64,000 nucleotides of DNA, taken from contig NC_018263.1 in assembly GCF_000227135.1 (NCBI RefSeq), positions 2,136,259-2,200,258 of the forward strand, read 5' to 3'. The notes under the pieces were generated by a model. The model was not told where the DNA came from and did no database searches. It saw only the letters and a program-made list of their open reading frames with translations. The translations under genes and the position numbers were made by a program. Every line of letters begins with the position of its first letter. The first letter of the stretch is position 1. Origin of the DNA: Leishmania donovani (taxonomy: Eukaryota; Euglenozoa; Kinetoplastea; Trypanosomatida; Trypanosomatidae). Positions 62,104-64,000 of the stretch are shown here, piece by piece.

Positions 62104-62811
62104 TCAGAGGGAGTGCAGCAGCAGCTGCTCGTACTCGGCAGGGCTGACGATGCGCACAGAAAGGTTGTTCTGCACCACTCCGGTGGCCTCGATGCGCAAG
62201 GCGAGCTGCAGCGCCAGCATGTGCTTGCAGCACCACACCTCCTGCCGCTGAATCGACTGGTACGCGTACGCAGAGCAGGGGCAGTAGTAGGGAGAGAAGA
62301 GTGTGTGCTCGCCGATCTGGTAGAGACAGCGTGCCCGCTGCACGGCCACCAGTGAGGAGACTGCAGCTGCGCTCTCCTGATCTTCCTGCTGGGAGACAGC
62401 GTTTGAGCGAGCGGTGGACGACACGGCGTCAGCACCGGAGCGCTTCGCACGCTGAGTTTCACGGTGCACGCACTCGACGTCATCGCCCGCCATCTTCGGC
62501 GACTCGTCGTCGTCGGCAAAGTCCGCCTCAGCACGCTCCACATATCGTATGACGGGCTCGGCCCCGTGCAACGCGATGCCAATGGCTGACAGCGCCGTTT
62601 TCCCATAGAGAATCTCAAGCGGCGCCAGCGCCTCCTCGACGCTCTTGGGCACATCATGCGCCTCGGCACCGCCCACGCCATCCGGGCGTAGGGCATCACT
62701 GGAATGAGAGCCCGCAACGATGTATTGTGCGTAGGCGTCCAAGACGGCGCGGGTGGTGAGCGCTGGATAGTCCTCGGCTGCTCTCGAAAAACTTGCCATT
62801 GCCGTGCTCAT
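62104..62811 (-). CDS. SWIM zinc-finger protein, SWS1/ZSWIM7-like
   Basis: 235 residues. The C-terminal part carries a SWIM zinc finger: C177-x-C179, then C195-x-H197, in the setting Y-Y-C-P-C-S-A-Y-A-Y and W-C-C-K-H-M-L-A-L-Q-L-A. The match to ZSWIM7/Sws1 (C-x-C-x-A-F-A-F ... C-K-H-L-L-A) is close, and the small size also fits. Sws1 forms the Shu complex with Rad51 paralogues and promotes Rad51 filament assembly in homologous recombination. The protein is longer than human ZSWIM7 (about 140 residues) because of a charged, low-complexity middle (about 95-155). A pyrimidine tract and AG candidates lie near 62891-62901. It should act in the nucleus. Confidence 0.78.
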   Translation of the reverse strand: MSTAMASFSRAAEDYPALTTRAVLDAYAQYIVAGSHSSDALRPDGVGGAEAHDVPKSVEEALAPLEILYGKTALSAIGIALHGAEPVIRYVERAEADFADDDESPKMAGDDVECVHRETQRAKRSGADAVSSTARSNAVSQQEDQESAAAVSSLVAVQRARCLYQIGEHTLFSPYYCPCSAYAYQSIQRQEVWCCKHMLALQLALRIEATGVVQNNLSVRIVSPAEYEQLLLHSL

Positions 62812-63228
62812 GAAAGCGGCGACGGGCTAGGCGCCTTCTCGTGGACCGCAAGTTCGAGGCGGCAGGAGACGTCAACGGCGTCGTGCAGGGCTGCCGGTCC
62901 TCAAGGGAAGTGATAGACATGGTTGGAGAAAAGGGGAAGGGGAGTGGGAGGAGGAATATGAAGAGAGTAAACATGTCGACGGGTCGTGACATTTGGTGAG
63001 GCCGACTTCCATTGGTGAGTTCTTCGGCCTTTGTCTCGCAGTGCAAGAGACTGCCCCTCGACTGTGCAGCGCATCACACCTCCTCCTTTTGGAGGTGCTC
63101 AATGGGGGTCACCGTTTTCGTCTCCACGACGCACACAACTGCGCAGTTGTGTTGACCCACTGCTGGTATGATGCAGCAGCGCGCCTCCTTTCGTTTCTAT
63201 GTACTTCTCGACCTCCTGAAGACGGTGG
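62812..63228. other. 5' flank of the SWS1-like gene
   Basis: About 420 bases. It contains a CT-rich (minus strand) tract near 62920-62950 and AG candidates near 62891-62901 that may serve as the acceptor for the SWS1-like gene. No gene is seen. Confidence 0.5.
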
Positions 63229-63425
63229 AAGGAGGGATGAGGGGAAGGGACGCACCCCTTAGTGCGTGGTGGCATATCACACACGCTCCGGTGCCCCTCC
63301 CCTACCCCACCTCTCGGTTTGGAGAAGCCGGAGTGGCCACCTCGAGGGGGATGCACCCCGTGGCGACCTGGCATGATGGGAGGAGCGGCCGTGGGGGAGG
63401 GAGGGAGGGGGAAATCGAGTGGCGC
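63229..63425. mobile_element. SIDER-like degenerate retroposon, copy C
   Basis: This is the reverse complement of copy B (26505-26830), almost identical over a core of about 140-160 bases (63250-63408) with only a few differences seen by eye. It lies in the presumed 3' UTR of the gene at the right edge. It is in the opposite orientation to copies A and B. Confidence 0.55.
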
Positions 63426-63648
63426 TGAGCTCATGGGCGGTGGCAGCGAGCAGATGCCTTGACCAAAGAAGAACACTCTTTTTTTAAAGGCCGCATCACA
63501 CATGTGCGCCCTTATCTGCAGAACACACCAACACACACACACACACAGACAGACACATACAAAACGGGGAGGCACAGGGAGGACGGAGTGGCACCGGAGG
63601 CGCGCGCCATGCCTAGGGTTGGTATGGGTGCCTTCGCGGATGACCGGC
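63426..63648. other. Spacer between SIDER-like copy C and the edge gene
   Basis: About 220 bases with a CA run near 63529-63547. No gene is seen. Confidence 0.5.
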
Positions 63649-64000
63649 TCACTTGCGGTGATGGCGACGCCGCCGCAACTCTCCGTCGTCGTTATGGCGC
63701 CGGTGGTGGCGCTTTTCATGCTTCGACCTCCGCACGAGAATGTTCTCGTCGTCGTCGTGACGCGAACGGCGTCTCGACGCGCCATGAACGGCGTCGGAAG
63801 GGAGGGAGGCACCAATCAGATCGCGCAGTTCTTCGATGCTCGCCGGGTTGGCAAAGGATGCCGGCAGTGGCCCTGCAGCGCCGGAGGACGATGGCGGCGG
63901 CGGCGGAGCGGGCGATACACTAAGCGAGGTCTTGGCGCTCGCCTCTGCGGCTGTTTCTCGAGCCACCTTGAGTTGCTCCATGGCAAGGTTATACTGATCC
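63649..64000 (-). CDS. C-terminal part of a gene cut by the window edge
   Basis: At least 116 residues. The frame stays open to position 64000, so the 5' part is missing, and the internal ATG at 63979-63981 is probably not the start. The visible part begins with a charged helix (D-Q-Y-N-L-A-M-E-Q-L-K-V-A-R-E-T), continues with a Pro-rich stretch and a short helix (I-E-E-L-R-D-L-I-G), and ends in an Arg/His/Asp-rich basic tail. Such tails occur in nuclear RNA-processing proteins, but nothing specific is recognised. Confidence 0.6.
   Translation of the reverse strand, partial: DQYNLAMEQLKVARETAAEASAKTSLSVSPAPPPPPSSSGAAGPLPASFANPASIEELRDLIGASLPSDAVHGASRRRSRHDDDENILVRRSKHEKRHHRRHNDDGELRRRRHHRK

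Noticed and set aside
1..64000. CRISPR array, rRNA, operon-type promoters, terminators, ribosome-binding sites
   Set aside because: The window is eukaryotic (trypanosomatid). No spaced identical repeats or rRNA-like sequence were seen, and bacterial signals do not apply.

Overview
This window looks like a chromosome-internal stretch of a trypanosomatid nuclear genome, most likely Leishmania or a close relative (Leishmaniinae). The evidence is intronless genes all on one strand (minus), long pyrimidine-rich spacers ending in AG in front of the start codons (spliced-leader trans-splicing signals), GC-rich coding DNA with polyQ and polyP tracts, and diverged repeats resembling SIDER retroposons. 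The whole window reads as part of one polycistronic unit transcribed right to left, so 3' UTRs lie at lower coordinates than their genes. The species assignment is inference. Layout (plus-strand coordinates): 1-4689 is gene-free and holds the first copy of a 492-bp repeat. 4690-6696 encodes a polyQ-rich PSP1-domain protein. 6697-17583 is a gene-free tract of almost 11 kb, purine-rich on the plus strand and full of simple repeats. 17584-18471 is an unrecognised helical protein. 19836-28219 is a cluster of three diverged PAQR/haemolysin-III-type seven-TM proteins, with two SIDER-like elements and the second copy of the 492-bp repeat between them. 29431-31404 is a PCIF1-like cap adenosine-N6-methyltransferase candidate. 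32004-33344 is O-phosphoseryl-tRNA(Sec) kinase. 34116-38021 is a 1301-residue protein of unknown role. 38875-41394 is a probably mitochondrial M24B aminopeptidase P-like enzyme. 42298-43005 is a p24/emp24 cargo receptor. 44253-45371 is an ARMC1-like protein. 46783-47598 is a short cyclase-associated protein. 48481-49089 is an unknown locus with an in-frame UAG. 49151-50312 is a decayed adaptor-complex beta subunit. 50991-52688 is an unknown protein with a mitochondrial-type N-terminus. 53378-54697 is a membrane-anchored NERD-domain protein. 57264-60950 is isoleucyl-tRNA synthetase with two start/splice options. 62104-62811 is an SWS1-like SWIM zinc-finger protein. From 63649 to the right edge is the C-terminal part of a gene that runs out of the window. 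The genes do not form a functional operon: trypanosomatid arrays are transcribed together and cut into single mRNAs by trans-splicing and polyadenylation. Shared themes are translation and RNA (PSTK, IleRS, PCIF1-like, PSP1), mitochondrial proteins, and the secretory and actin systems (p24, CAP, adaptin relic). The most distinctive points are the PCIF1-like enzyme, the splice-site evidence for two IleRS isoforms, the adaptin relic, the PAQR cluster with its repeats, the in-frame stop at 48682, and the 11-kb gene-free tract.
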